DNA from: an uncultured Glaciecola sp.
GTDB lineage: Bacteria > Pseudomonadota > Gammaproteobacteria > Enterobacterales > Alteromonadaceae
Direction of reading: 5' to 3'
NCBI GenBank assembly: GCA_947496235.1
Contig: CANMCE010000004.1
Coordinates: 186,001-250,000, forward strand
DNA: 64,000 bases
Position numbers and translations under genes: made by a program. The stretch's first letter is position 1, and each line of letters begins with the position of its first letter. Positions 56,071 through 64,000 of the stretch are shown here, piece by piece. The notes under the pieces are model-generated. The model ran no database searches. It had not been told where the DNA came from and saw only the letters and a program-made list of their open reading frames with translations.

Positions 56071-56475
56071 GTGGAAGTAGAAAACTCGATTTTAAGAGAT
56101 TTAGTTAGTCAACAACAGTTCAACGAAGCACTTATCCGCATGATGGTGCTTTTGTATCAAGCAGACGGAAAGGTCACATTAACGGAACAAGATTTTTTTA
56201 ATGACACAATTGAAGAAATGCACTGGTACAGTGGTATTGCCCTACCTGCATTTATTAACCAAGTCATTCATGACGCCCGCCAAGCCCTGGATAGTCAATT
56301 AGGTGCAGACTATTTAAAAGGGTTAGCCAATGAACTTAATATTGACGCGGCAACCGCATTTGAAGTTGCTATGTCGATTACAGCGGTGGATGGCAAACGA
56401 AGTGATGAGGAGTTAGAACTCTTGTCCTTGTTATCAAACAAGATATTAGCAAGAGGGCTAGTCGCAGAGAGCTAG
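56071..56475 (+). CDS. TerB-like protein
   Basis: 134 residues from the GTG at 56071 with AGGAGA upstream; an earlier in-frame start exists but has no ribosome site. All-helical, acidic: RMMVLLYQADGKVTLTEQDF and VAMSITAVDGKRSDEELELL give two copies of the TerB helix-D-G-K/x-E-E pattern. TerB domains bind divalent metals and occur in stress and phage-defence settings. Downstream of the WYL gene by 75 bp, likely the same transcript. Confidence 0.75.
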   Translation: MEVENSILRDLVSQQQFNEALIRMMVLLYQADGKVTLTEQDFFNDTIEEMHWYSGIALPAFINQVIHDARQALDSQLGADYLKGLANELNIDAATAFEVAMSITAVDGKRSDEELELLSLLSNKILARGLVAES

Positions 56476-56498
56476 CCCATAAATATGCTTCTTGGTGT

Positions 56499-57233
56499 TT
56501 AAGTAGCCACTTGAACTCTGAACAATCCCTTGTATTTTTTGCATAAGATGTACGAAGCTATGCTTCCTATAACGCCTGGTGCAATCCAGACCACAAGTTG
56601 ATACTCTCCTAGGTCGAGTAATCTGCGGCTACCGAAGGTTAAAAATGCGGTGTAAGCACCTATACCTGAGCCCAAAAGTGAACCTATGTGTTCTAGAATC
56701 CAGCTACGCTTTGCTACCTGTTTTTTTAAGCAGTATCTAAGCACGTTTATCGCCAGTAATATACTGATAACACCAAACACTGTGTACAAAGGGAAGCTTT
56801 TGCTAATACCAAAATAAAAATAAATGACACCGCCGATAAATAGAAAAACAGGTGCGATTAAGTAATTAATTGCTTTTAAAGAACTTCTGTCGTCTTTGAC
56901 TTCTAGCACTTTTATTCCATGGCGAGTTGTCACAAAGGTTAGAATCGCCAGCAGACCAAGAAATCCCCAAAATACCCGCAGGTATGCCGCTATGTCTTGG
57001 GCGTTTTCCCTATTCGCATATTCGTACTTTATTGCCAGAGGGTCATAAATGACTAACGCGGCCATGAGAAATCCAGCTACCGCGACTATGTACATACAGG
57101 TTTTAAAATAATGCCCGTAACGTACGTGATTGAGTTTTCCTTTTTGGGTAAATAAAGGCACCCAAAAGAGTATTAGCGCAATTGCACCAGCGGTTATGTG
57201 CATCCAAAATAAACCCGTGTGTAAGAAAACCAT
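56499..57233 (-). CDS. DUF2306-like membrane protein
   Basis: 244 residues from the ATG at 57233; seven hydrophobic segments. The first two carry HTGLFWMHITAGAIAL and the second YGHYFKTCMYIVAV, with His residues as in heme-b or DUF2306-type proteins. Function unknown. Converges on the TerB-like gene and is divergent from a two-component system. Confidence 0.65.
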   Translation of the reverse strand: MVFLHTGLFWMHITAGAIALILFWVPLFTQKGKLNHVRYGHYFKTCMYIVAVAGFLMAALVIYDPLAIKYEYANRENAQDIAAYLRVFWGFLGLLAILTFVTTRHGIKVLEVKDDRSSLKAINYLIAPVFLFIGGVIYFYFGISKSFPLYTVFGVISILLAINVLRYCLKKQVAKRSWILEHIGSLLGSGIGAYTAFLTFGSRRLLDLGEYQLVVWIAPGVIGSIASYILCKKYKGLFRVQVAT

Positions 57234-57301
57234 GATATTGTCCTCGTGACATTTGATTCGAGTTATCATAGTAATAAAACGAAAGGGTTCGCATCAGTGG
57301 C

Positions 57302-57329
57302 AAAAGTCACGATTATTTTTATGACTTTT
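57302..57329. promoter_or_regulatory. inverted repeat between divergent genes
   Basis: AAAAGTCA and TGACTTTT, perfect 8-bp arms with 12 bases between. Lies 62 bp before the kinase gene and 69 bp from the membrane protein gene. Candidate site for the NarL-type regulator encoded next to it. Confidence 0.45.
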
Positions 57330-57391
57330 TACCTATGCCAAGAAAATTTTTTCCATGCTAGGCTTAATAAAAAACATCAGGTAGTGCATCC

Positions 57392-58522
57392 GTGAAATCT
57401 TTTTTTAGAGCTGACAACATATCAGCCGTTATCACTTGGTTCGTAGTGGCCGCGCTTACTATTTATTTGATGATTGATGTTGCTAATAGTCCAACATTAC
57501 ATATCATCATTGCGACAGTGCTATTTGTCGTTTACATAATTGTATGGTTGTTAAGCACCTCCAAAAATAAATTATTAGCCAGCCTAAAAGGGAAAATAAT
57601 TTCGGTCGCTGTATTAATTTCAATTGTGATAGGTATTTACTTCGTATCGCCATTTTCATTTGCAAGCATTCTCATGGGCATTGCTTGTGGCATCTTTGCT
57701 TATTATTTTCCCAAGAAAACGGGGTTAGTCTTTGTTTCATTGTGCTCTTTACCCCTCTATTTTGTTTACGAATTTTATTGGCACCAAAATTCTACTATGG
57801 TGTCTTCATTGCTATTTTGGACCTTCAATATTTTCGCTTTCATTATGGTGAGTTCCGTTCGCAAGGAGCAAGAAGCTAGAGAAGAAGCCGAAGCTGCAAA
57901 TTTGCGTTTGGTCAGCACACAGTCTTTGTTAGAACAGGCAGTAAAACAAGGCGAACGAGTAAGAATCGCACGTAATATTCATGATTTATTAGGTCATCAC
58001 TTAACGGCCTTGAGTATTCACTTGCAAGTAGCAAGTCGCCAATCTCAAGGAGAAGTCAAAGAAACTATTGAAAAATGCCACCAATTATCAAAACTTTTGT
58101 TAAGCGACGTAAGAGAAGCGGTGAGCGATATTCGTACAAAAGGCAGTATTGATCTAGCATCCACCATTGAGACAATCCGTAACAAATTGCCTCAAATTGA
58201 AATAGACATTGATATTGAAGAAGAGATTAAAATAAATGATATGGAAGTTGCCGATGCCTTAATCAAGTGCATTCAAGAATCGATTACCAATACCTTAAAG
58301 CATGCACATGGTAAGCACCTCAAGGTTAAAATAACCAAGATGAATTCCGGCCTTGAAGTTGTGATTACGAATGACGGTAATTTGCCGGATAAAATCCATC
58401 TAGGCAATGGTTTGAAGGGAATCCAAGAACGTATCAAAGCCCTCGCGGGTAACGTCAGTTTCCATCTAGAAAATGACCATTTTTTAACGAGCATCCAAAT
58501 TCCTAAGGTACAAAATGATTAA
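57392..58522 (+). CDS. DesK/NarX-type sensor histidine kinase
   Basis: 376 residues from a GTG. Five to six membrane segments (1-165) without a large periplasmic domain, a short coiled coil, then HisKA_3: VRIARNIHDLLGHHLTALSI with the phospho-His, N box SITNTLKHAHG and GNGLKGIQERIKAL. The intramembrane sensor layout is like DesK/LiaS, which sense membrane state. Overlaps the regulator gene by 8 bp. Confidence 0.92.
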   Translation: MKSFFRADNISAVITWFVVAALTIYLMIDVANSPTLHIIIATVLFVVYIIVWLLSTSKNKLLASLKGKIISVAVLISIVIGIYFVSPFSFASILMGIACGIFAYYFPKKTGLVFVSLCSLPLYFVYEFYWHQNSTMVSSLLFWTFNIFAFIMVSSVRKEQEAREEAEAANLRLVSTQSLLEQAVKQGERVRIARNIHDLLGHHLTALSIHLQVASRQSQGEVKETIEKCHQLSKLLLSDVREAVSDIRTKGSIDLASTIETIRNKLPQIEIDIDIEEEIKINDMEVADALIKCIQESITNTLKHAHGKHLKVKITKMNSGLEVVITNDGNLPDKIHLGNGLKGIQERIKALAGNVSFHLENDHFLTSIQIPKVQND

Positions 58523-59159
58523 AGTACTTCTCGTTGACGATCAAATGTTGGTGCGTCAGGGCATTAACAGTCTTTTAAGCCTTTCCGATAAAATTGAAAT
58601 CGTCGGAGAAGCCGAAAACGGCCAGTTAGCCCTAGATCTCATTGAACAAACACCGGAGATAGACATTGTATTAATGGATATTCGTATGCCAGTAAAAAAT
58701 GGCATAGAAACCGTAGTAGCAATGAATCAAAAAGGCTTAGACATCCCAGTGATTATGCTTACCACCTTTGATGACCATGAGTCAGTGATGCAAGCCATTA
58801 AAGCCGGAGCAAAAGGCTATTTACTTAAAGATGTTTCCTTGGAAACCTTGGTTGAAAGCATTGAAACCGTTCATGCTGGTAACACCTTAATACAACCGGC
58901 GATTACTGAACGATTACTGCAAGGGTTACAAGGCAAAACGTCCAATTTTGAATCTGCAGAAATGCCAGAAGCCTTAAGTAAACGAGAAACCGAAATATTA
59001 CGGCTTATGGCCGCAGGTTGCAGCAACAAAGAGATGGCGGAAAGCCTATTTCGCTCAGAAGGGACGATTAAAAATCAAGTCTCTAGTATTTTAGCCAAAC
59101 TCGGCGTGCGTGACCGCACCCGAGCTGTCCTAAAAGCCATAGAACTCGGCATCATCTAA
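58515..59159 (+). CDS. NarL/LuxR-family response regulator
   Basis: 214 residues. Receiver with VDDQ near the start, phospho-acceptor Asp in VLMDIRMPVKNG, TTFDDHE and late LLKD; linker; LuxR helix-turn-helix LSKRETEILRLMAAGCSNKE and IKNQVSSILAKLGVRDRT. Cognate of the kinase just upstream. The dyad at 57302 is a possible target. A REP copy begins 4 bp after the stop codon. Confidence 0.95.
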   Translation: MIKVLLVDDQMLVRQGINSLLSLSDKIEIVGEAENGQLALDLIEQTPEIDIVLMDIRMPVKNGIETVVAMNQKGLDIPVIMLTTFDDHESVMQAIKAGAKGYLLKDVSLETLVESIETVHAGNTLIQPAITERLLQGLQGKTSNFESAEMPEALSKRETEILRLMAAGCSNKEMAESLFRSEGTIKNQVSSILAKLGVRDRTRAVLKAIELGII

Positions 59160-59163
59160 AAAA

Positions 59164-59185
59164 AATAATGGAGCCGTAGTTCATT
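59164..59185 (+). repeat. REP copy 1
   Basis: Core AATAATGGAGCCGTAG followed by TTCATT. Starts 4 bp past the response regulator stop codon. Same orientation as copies 2-4. Confidence 0.8.
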
Positions 59186-59234
59186 TTTCCATGCCCACAC
59201 ACCCCACGTATCCATTAGCCTCCACACCCCCACC

Positions 59235-59256
59235 AACAATGGAGCCGTAGTTCATT
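59235..59256 (+). repeat. REP copy 2
   Basis: AACAATGGAGCCGTAG followed by TTCATT, 71 bp from copy 1 in the same orientation. Lies 15 bp past the end of the convergent nitrilase-type gene. Confidence 0.8.
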
Positions 59257-59271
59257 ATCCAACCAACTTAA

Positions 59272-60840
59272 TCAAACTAACTTGGTTTCCCGCTCACCTA
59301 TCCACTGCACTCTATACAAATCACGTCTTTTATCTAAATAGTTGCGCACAGACCCTTCATTCTGGAGCTTTTTCAACTTATCAAAATCTAAATCTACGAT
59401 AAGTGTCATTTCAGTGTTAGGCGTGGTTTCAGACACTATGGCATCATGCGGAAATGAAAAATCAGATGGAGAAAATACTGCGCTATGACCATATTGAATA
59501 TCGACGTTGTCAACTTTTGGCAAATTCCCCACACTTCCTGCAATTGCCACGTAACACTCATTTTCAATCGCTCTAGCCTGCGCACATCGGCGAACACGCA
59601 AATAGCCATTTTTAGTATCAGTCCAGAAGGGCACACAGAGTATTTGAATTTCTTCTTCTGATAGAAGACGCCCCAATTCTGGGAATTCAACGTCGTAACA
59701 AATTAGAATACCTATTTTGCCGAAGTCTGTATCAAAAGCAGTAAGTTTATCGCCCCCTTTCATAAGCCACTCTTGCTTTTCATGTGGCGTTGGGTGCAGC
59801 TTATGTTGGCTTTCAATTCGACCATCGCGGTGACAAAGATAAGCGACATTGGTCAGATCATCGTTCTCTTCGATAACCGGCATAGAGCCTGCTACTATGT
59901 TAATGTTGTAACTCACTGCCAATTTGGACATTGCGCTTAGAATTTCTTCAGTGTATTCAGCTAAATGCCAAATTGCGTCAATGGAAGATTCTGTCGGACG
60001 CAGCCCCATCAGCGGCGCGTTAAAGAACTCAGGGAAGATTGCAAGATCACATTTATAATCTGATAATGCATCTATGAAATACTCAACCTGTTGCAGCAAT
60101 TCTTCTACATCATGGAAATATCGCATTTGCCATTGAATACAGCCGATTCGAGCCGTGGATTTGTCCCCTCCTAACAAATCCGGTTTTTCCGCCTCGTAAT
60201 AAATATTGTGCCACTGCAACAAGGTTGCAAACCCCAAGGACGCTTTGTCTTCGGGCAAATAACCTTTTAATACCTGTTTCACTTCAAATCCATTAGCCAT
60301 TTGAAATGACAACGTTGGATCGTAAATTTCTTTTTCTCTCACCTGCTGAATATATTCGTATGGCGTCATTTCATCCGCATATTTTGAATAATTGGGAATT
60401 CTTCCACCTGCCATAATAGATTTCAGATTAAGATTTCGGCAGAGTTCTTTTCTCGCCTCATAAAGCCTTCGACCCAGTCGCAAGCCTCGATAATCAGGAT
60501 GTACAAAGAAATCTACACCGTATAAAACATCTCCATTTGGATCGTGAGTTGTGATGTAGGCATCTCCAGTGATTTCTTCATACGTGTGCTTATCACCAAA
60601 TTTGTCGTAATCGACGATAACGGCGAAGGCAGCCGCTACAATCGTTCCCTTATCTTCAATGCAGATTTGGCCGTCGGGAAACGTATTGATTTGCGAATGA
60701 TAGTTGCGCTTACTAAACGCGCCTCCGTCTTTTTCATAAACAATGTTCATTAGTTGTTTAATTTGTTGGAAATCATCAAGCGTTAAATGCCTAAGCTCGA
60801 GTAAATGTTCGCCATCTTCGTTATTTTTGTCGTATCCCAC
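59272..60840 (-). CDS. GNAT acetyltransferase - carbon-nitrogen hydrolase fusion
   Basis: 522 residues. The N-terminal half is a GNAT domain (LRHLTLDDFQQIKQLM ... FFVHPDYRGLRLGRRLYEAR with the acetyl-CoA loop). The C-terminal half is a nitrilase-superfamily hydrolase with the Glu-Lys-Cys triad in LAIFPEFFN, HKLHPTPHEKQEW and ILICYDVEFPE. Such fusions are widespread and annotated as bifunctional; the substrate is not known. Intact, full length. REP copies lie just past its stop. Confidence 0.92.
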   Translation of the reverse strand: MGYDKNNEDGEHLLELRHLTLDDFQQIKQLMNIVYEKDGGAFSKRNYHSQINTFPDGQICIEDKGTIVAAAFAVIVDYDKFGDKHTYEEITGDAYITTHDPNGDVLYGVDFFVHPDYRGLRLGRRLYEARKELCRNLNLKSIMAGGRIPNYSKYADEMTPYEYIQQVREKEIYDPTLSFQMANGFEVKQVLKGYLPEDKASLGFATLLQWHNIYYEAEKPDLLGGDKSTARIGCIQWQMRYFHDVEELLQQVEYFIDALSDYKCDLAIFPEFFNAPLMGLRPTESSIDAIWHLAEYTEEILSAMSKLAVSYNINIVAGSMPVIEENDDLTNVAYLCHRDGRIESQHKLHPTPHEKQEWLMKGGDKLTAFDTDFGKIGILICYDVEFPELGRLLSEEEIQILCVPFWTDTKNGYLRVRRCAQARAIENECYVAIAGSVGNLPKVDNVDIQYGHSAVFSPSDFSFPHDAIVSETTPNTEMTLIVDLDFDKLKKLQNEGSVRNYLDKRRDLYRVQWIGERETKLV

Positions 60841-61001
60841 TTACAAACCTCATATATGTTTTATAGCTTTAAAAGATTACTTAACAGTAAACGTTGGAAA
60901 TGCTGTTACAGTTCTAATTTATGCAATATTAACAGGTAGAATGCAATCTTGTATGAGATTAACGGATGGGGGCTTGCGATTTAAAGATAAAAGGGAAAAT
61001 T

Positions 61002-61350
<349 letters not shown>

Positions 61351-61355
61351 CTGAC

Positions 61356-61361
61356 AGTATA
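61356..61361 (-). promoter_or_regulatory. -10 element of rnpB
   Basis: TATACT on the minus strand, 6 bp before the RNA 5' end. The -35 position at 17-bp spacing (61379-61384) reads ACGACT and falls inside REP copy 3. Confidence 0.55.
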
Positions 61362-61370
61362 CCACCCAAC

Positions 61371-61392
61371 AACAATGGAGTCGTAGTACATT
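61371..61392 (+). repeat. REP copy 3, variant
   Basis: AACAATGGAGTCGTAG followed by TACATT: two changes from the other copies (C to T, T to A). Lies across the -35 region of rnpB. Confidence 0.75.
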
Positions 61393-61399
61393 TTCCAAA

Positions 61400-61421
61400 A
61401 ATAATGGAGCCGTAGTTCATT
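61400..61421 (+). repeat. REP copy 4, left flank of the RAYT
   Basis: AATAATGGAGCCGTAG followed by TTCATT, 72 bp before the transposase start and 29 bp from copy 3 in the same orientation. Inverted with respect to copies 5 and 6. Confidence 0.8.
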
Positions 61422-61492
61422 TTCTGTATCAAAGTACATGAGATTACCTCCTTTAGTTCCAGTACGCTTAAGGCTTTAATAAGGAGAAAGTT

Positions 61493-62185
61493 ATGCCAAG
61501 AAGACAAAGGGTTTATGTACCGGACGTCCCAACACACGTAGTGCAAAGGGGAAATAATAAACAACGCGTTTTTTTAGATAATAGCGATTGTGCCTATTAC
61601 ATGTCATTGTTATCGGAAGCTATAGAAAGATACGAAGTAGCGTTAAATGCCTATGTTCTAATGGGAAATCATGTGCATTTTCTCATGACGCCATCAACAA
61701 AAATTGGCATTTCAAGAGTAATGCAGCTTATGGGTAAAAAGTATGTCTACTATTTTAATCAAAAATACGAAAGAACTGGCGCGCTATGGGGAGGCCGACA
61801 CTTTGCAAGTCTTATCGATTCTGAATTATATCTGTTGAACTGCTACAGATATATTGAGCTAAACCCTGTGCGGGCAAATATAGTTGGGAATCCAGCAAAT
61901 TACACCTGGTCTAGCTATCACGCCAACGCTCTAGGTAAAGAGATAAAGTGCATTACGCCGCATGAAAAGTATTTAGCTTTGGGTAAAAGCCAAGAAACTA
62001 GGTTAAACAATTACAAAGCCTTGTTTACAGAGGGCTTATCATCTGAGGAAATTAAAAAGTTTACTTTGTTTACAAAACACAATTATCCCATTGGGAGTGA
62101 TGATTTTATCGCTCGGATAAGTGCCAAACTTGGGATCAAGTTTGGCAAGCTTACGCCGGGGGCGCCGAAGAAGTTGAAAAAATGA
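61493..62185 (+). CDS. rayT: REP-associated tyrosine transposase (RAYT, TnpA_REP)
   Basis: 230 residues, Y1/HUH family. MPRRQRVYVPDVPTHVVQRGNN is the family start; GNHVHFLM carries the HUH metal site; the catalytic Tyr is in NCYRYIELNPVRA. RAYT proteins are single-copy domesticated relatives of IS200/IS605 that cut and rejoin REP sequences. It is flanked by inverted REP copies and its TGA stop codon lies within REP copy 5. AAGGAGAAAG serves as ribosome site. Not a classical IS: no terminal element ends were seen. Confidence 0.93.
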   Translation: MPRRQRVYVPDVPTHVVQRGNNKQRVFLDNSDCAYYMSLLSEAIERYEVALNAYVLMGNHVHFLMTPSTKIGISRVMQLMGKKYVYYFNQKYERTGALWGGRHFASLIDSELYLLNCYRYIELNPVRANIVGNPANYTWSSYHANALGKEIKCITPHEKYLALGKSQETRLNNYKALFTEGLSSEEIKKFTLFTKHNYPIGSDDFIARISAKLGIKFGKLTPGAPKKLKK

Positions 62186-62202
62186 ACTACGGCTCCATTG
62201 TT
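62181..62202 (-). repeat. REP copy 5, right flank of the RAYT
   Basis: Minus-strand copy (plus strand reads AATGAACTACGGCTCCATTG). It supplies the TGA stop of the transposase gene. Exact core match to copies 1, 2, 4 and 6. Confidence 0.8.
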
Positions 62203-62209
62203 TTTGGAG

Positions 62210-62231
62210 AATGAACTACGGCTCCATTATT
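62210..62231 (-). repeat. REP copy 6
   Basis: Minus-strand copy 7 bp beyond copy 5. Its AATAAT end contains the TAA stop codon of the yebC-family gene, which reads toward it. Confidence 0.8.
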
Positions 62232-62949
62232 CGGATAAAATTGCGTTGTGGTAGACGTTTTGTACGTCGTCACAATCTTCTAGCATATCCATAAATTTAT
62301 CGAAGGTTGGTCTATCTTCTTCTGAGATTTCGGTTTGGGTTTGTGGCACGAAACTGATTTCTTCTACGTCGAACTCAATACCTTCAAAGGCATCTGTTAA
62401 TGCGGTTTTCGCTTTGAAAAATTCAGTATGTGGAACAAATACAGTTACAGCTCCGTCTTCTACTTCGACGTCTTGCACATCTACATCGGCTTCCATAAGC
62501 GCTTCTAGTACTTCTTCATCATCATCGCCAGCAAAGCGGAAGATAGCCAAATGATCAAACATGTGAGAGGCTGAGCCAGGTGCACCTAATTTACTATCAG
62601 TTTTAGTAAAACAATTACGTACATCGGTAATTGTGCGGTTAGCATTGTCAGTTAAACAGTCGACAATAACCATACAACCACCAGGTCCAAAGCCTTCATA
62701 GCGGCTCGGGGTAAAGTCTTCACCGGCACCGCCCACTGCTTTATCAATTGCCTTATCAATAACGTGACTTGGTACCTGATCTTTTTTCGCTTTCTCTATC
62801 ATACGTTTTAATGACAAATTTGCTTCAGGATCTGGTCCGCCATTCTTGGCAATCACATAAATTTCTTTTCCATATTTGGAATAAACTTTGGTTTTCTGCG
62901 CAGCCGTCTTGGCCATCGCTACCTTTCTTACTTCGAAACTTCGTCCCAT
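62227..62949 (-). CDS. YebC/TACO1-family protein (YeeN type)
   Basis: 240 residues, full length. [55 protein letters not shown] and the acidic C-terminal DDVQNVYHN are family signatures. The start [18 protein letters not shown] resembles E. coli YeeN rather than YebC. The family has been described as transcription regulators, and TACO1/YebC act in translation of proline-rich stretches. Last codons meet REP copy 6. Confidence 0.93.
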   Translation of the reverse strand: MGRSFEVRKVAMAKTAAQKTKVYSKYGKEIYVIAKNGGPDPEANLSLKRMIEKAKKDQVPSHVIDKAIDKAVGGAGEDFTPSRYEGFGPGGCMVIVDCLTDNANRTITDVRNCFTKTDSKLGAPGSASHMFDHLAIFRFAGDDDEEVLEALMEADVDVQDVEVEDGAVTVFVPHTEFFKAKTALTDAFEGIEFDVEEISFVPQTQTEISEEDRPTFDKFMDMLEDCDDVQNVYHNAILSE

Positions 62950-63008
62950 CTTATTCTCTTCTTTTCTTTTTAAAGCGGTAAGGTGCTAATTCACCTTTAG
63001 TTGCGCGT

Positions 63009-63017
63009 ATTATACAA
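63009..63017 (-). promoter_or_regulatory. extended -10 promoter of the yebC-family gene
   Basis: TGTATAAT on the minus strand: perfect -10 with an upstream TG. A 6-bp hairpin (AAGGTG/CACCTT around CTAATT, 62980-62997) lies in the leader. Confidence 0.5.
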
Positions 63018-63044
63018 ATTAGTTTGAATACTATGAAGTGATTA

Positions 63045-64000
63045 TCATGCTAAATGCGGTAATGCTAAATATGCGTGCGATTGCATTTCTTGAAGACGGC
63101 TTAAACAACGCTGAAATTCAAAATTCAATCGTCCCTTGCTATACAGTTTTTCCATAGGTACTTCACTGGAGATAATCAACTTTACTTTTCGTTCGTAGAA
63201 CTCATCTACCATGGCAATAAATCGGCGAGCCACATCATCAATGTTTTCGCTCATCTGCTCAACATTGGCCACTAATACAGTATTAAACTCTCGACTTAGC
63301 TCAATATAATCAGTTTGACTTCTAGGACCGTCACATAACGCCCTGAACTCAAACATAATGACATTTTCCGATTTTTTTATAACCGGAATTTTACGTCCTT
63401 CTACTTCAATATGGTTTTCATCTGAGCACTTTTCAGCGGCCAACAATTCGAAATATTTGTCCAGATTCTTTTGAGCATCATCGTCTAATGGATAGTGATA
63501 AATCTCAGCCTGTTCTAAGGTTCTCAAGCGATAATCAACACCGCTGTCGACATTAATCACTCGGGTATTTTGGTTAATTAGCTCAATCGCCGGAAGAAAT
63601 CTGGCTCGTTGTAATCCGTTTTTATACAAATCATCTGGTACTATGTTAGAAGTCGCCACCAACACTATGCCTTGTGCAAAAAGCTCTTGCAGCAAAGTAC
63701 CTAAAATCATGGCATCGGTAATATCCGACACGAAGAATTCATCGAAACAAATTATTTTAGTTTCTGAGGCTATTTTTCTAGCGATTATTTTTAACGGATC
63801 AGATTGCTTATCAAGGGCTTTCAATTCTTGATGAATTCGGTGCATAAATCGATGGAAATGCACGCGCATTTTTTTCTTAAATGGTAAACATTCATAGAAA
63901 GTGTCTACCAAGTAAGTTTTGCCTCTACCAACGCCGCCATAGAAGTATATCCCTTGAATACTTGGACGCGTCATACCTTTTCCAAACTTTTCAGCTAATT
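63045..64000 (-). CDS. zapE: ZapE/AFG1-family ATPase, N-terminal part outside window
   Basis: The frame is open through the right edge (about 318 residues seen of about 370). Walker A GIYFYGGVGRGKTYLVDTFY, Walker B IICFDEFFVSDI, sensor VLVATSNIVPDDLYKNGLQR and the arginine-rich FRALCDGPRSQTDYIELS are typical. ZapE destabilises FtsZ polymers during division and under low oxygen. The ATG at 63974 is internal: upstream codons still match the family (AEKFGKG). Confidence 0.93.
   Translation of the reverse strand, partial: LAEKFGKGMTRPSIQGIYFYGGVGRGKTYLVDTFYECLPFKKKMRVHFHRFMHRIHQELKALDKQSDPLKIIARKIASETKIICFDEFFVSDITDAMILGTLLQELFAQGIVLVATSNIVPDDLYKNGLQRARFLPAIELINQNTRVINVDSGVDYRLRTLEQAEIYHYPLDDDAQKNLDKYFELLAAEKCSDENHIEVEGRKIPVIKKSENVIMFEFRALCDGPRSQTDYIELSREFNTVLVANVEQMSENIDDVARRFIAMVDEFYERKVKLIISSEVPMEKLYSKGRLNFEFQRCLSRLQEMQSHAYLALPHLA

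Overview
The window looks like chromosome of a marine gammaproteobacterium of the Alteromonadales, most like Glaciecola/Paraglaciecola. This is an inference from A+T-rich composition, LapG/LapD, VpsP-type exopolysaccharide genes, an H-NOX operon, PsiE, RNase P RNA and the YeeN-type YebC. No rRNA, prophage, plasmid or CRISPR array was seen. The only mobile-type element is a REP-associated tyrosine transposase (RAYT) with its REP repeats.

Layout. 1-5 kb: end of a response regulator, an LrgAB-like membrane pair with an unknown overlapping gene, a tRNA-Ile2(CAU), an XRE regulator behind a strong dyad, two unknown envelope proteins and PsiE. 5.4-10.3 kb: a porin and a short PstS-like protein, a terminator, then a GT2 / VTT-membrane / ArnT-like operon preceded by a perfect PmrA-type box (CTTAAG-N5-CTTAAG), which looks like a lipid A modification operon. 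10.3-14.5 kb: an RND efflux pump. 14.6-20.7 kb: an H-NOX gas sensor with a hybrid kinase and a response regulator of unusual output, divergent from a GGDEF-EAL protein.

20.8-54 kb is one large Wzx/Wzy-type exopolysaccharide locus: ManC, a beta-helix lipoprotein, two tandem PEP-CTERM-like proteins, five separate sulfotransferases, acyl- and acetyltransferases, Wzx, two Wzy-like polymerases/ligases, GT4, GT14 and GT26 glycosyltransferases, VpsP, a PHP tyrosine phosphatase, the Wzc autokinase, Wza, an outer-membrane barrel and the initiating undecaprenyl-phosphate sugar transferase. LapG and LapD (c-di-GMP control of adhesin cleavage) sit inside the locus. Export and initiation genes diverge from a 432-bp region with a sigma-54-type -24/-12 element facing each way. 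Together these suggest a sulfated, acylated exopolysaccharide whose production and adhesion are linked to c-di-GMP and possibly to NO.

54-64 kb: histone-deacetylase-like enzyme, a WYL regulator of CapW/BrxR type with a dyad operator at its start, a TerB-like protein, a membrane protein, a DesK/NarL-type two-component pair, a GNAT-nitrilase fusion, RNase P RNA, the RAYT with six REP copies, a YebC/YeeN-family gene and the 3' part of zapE.
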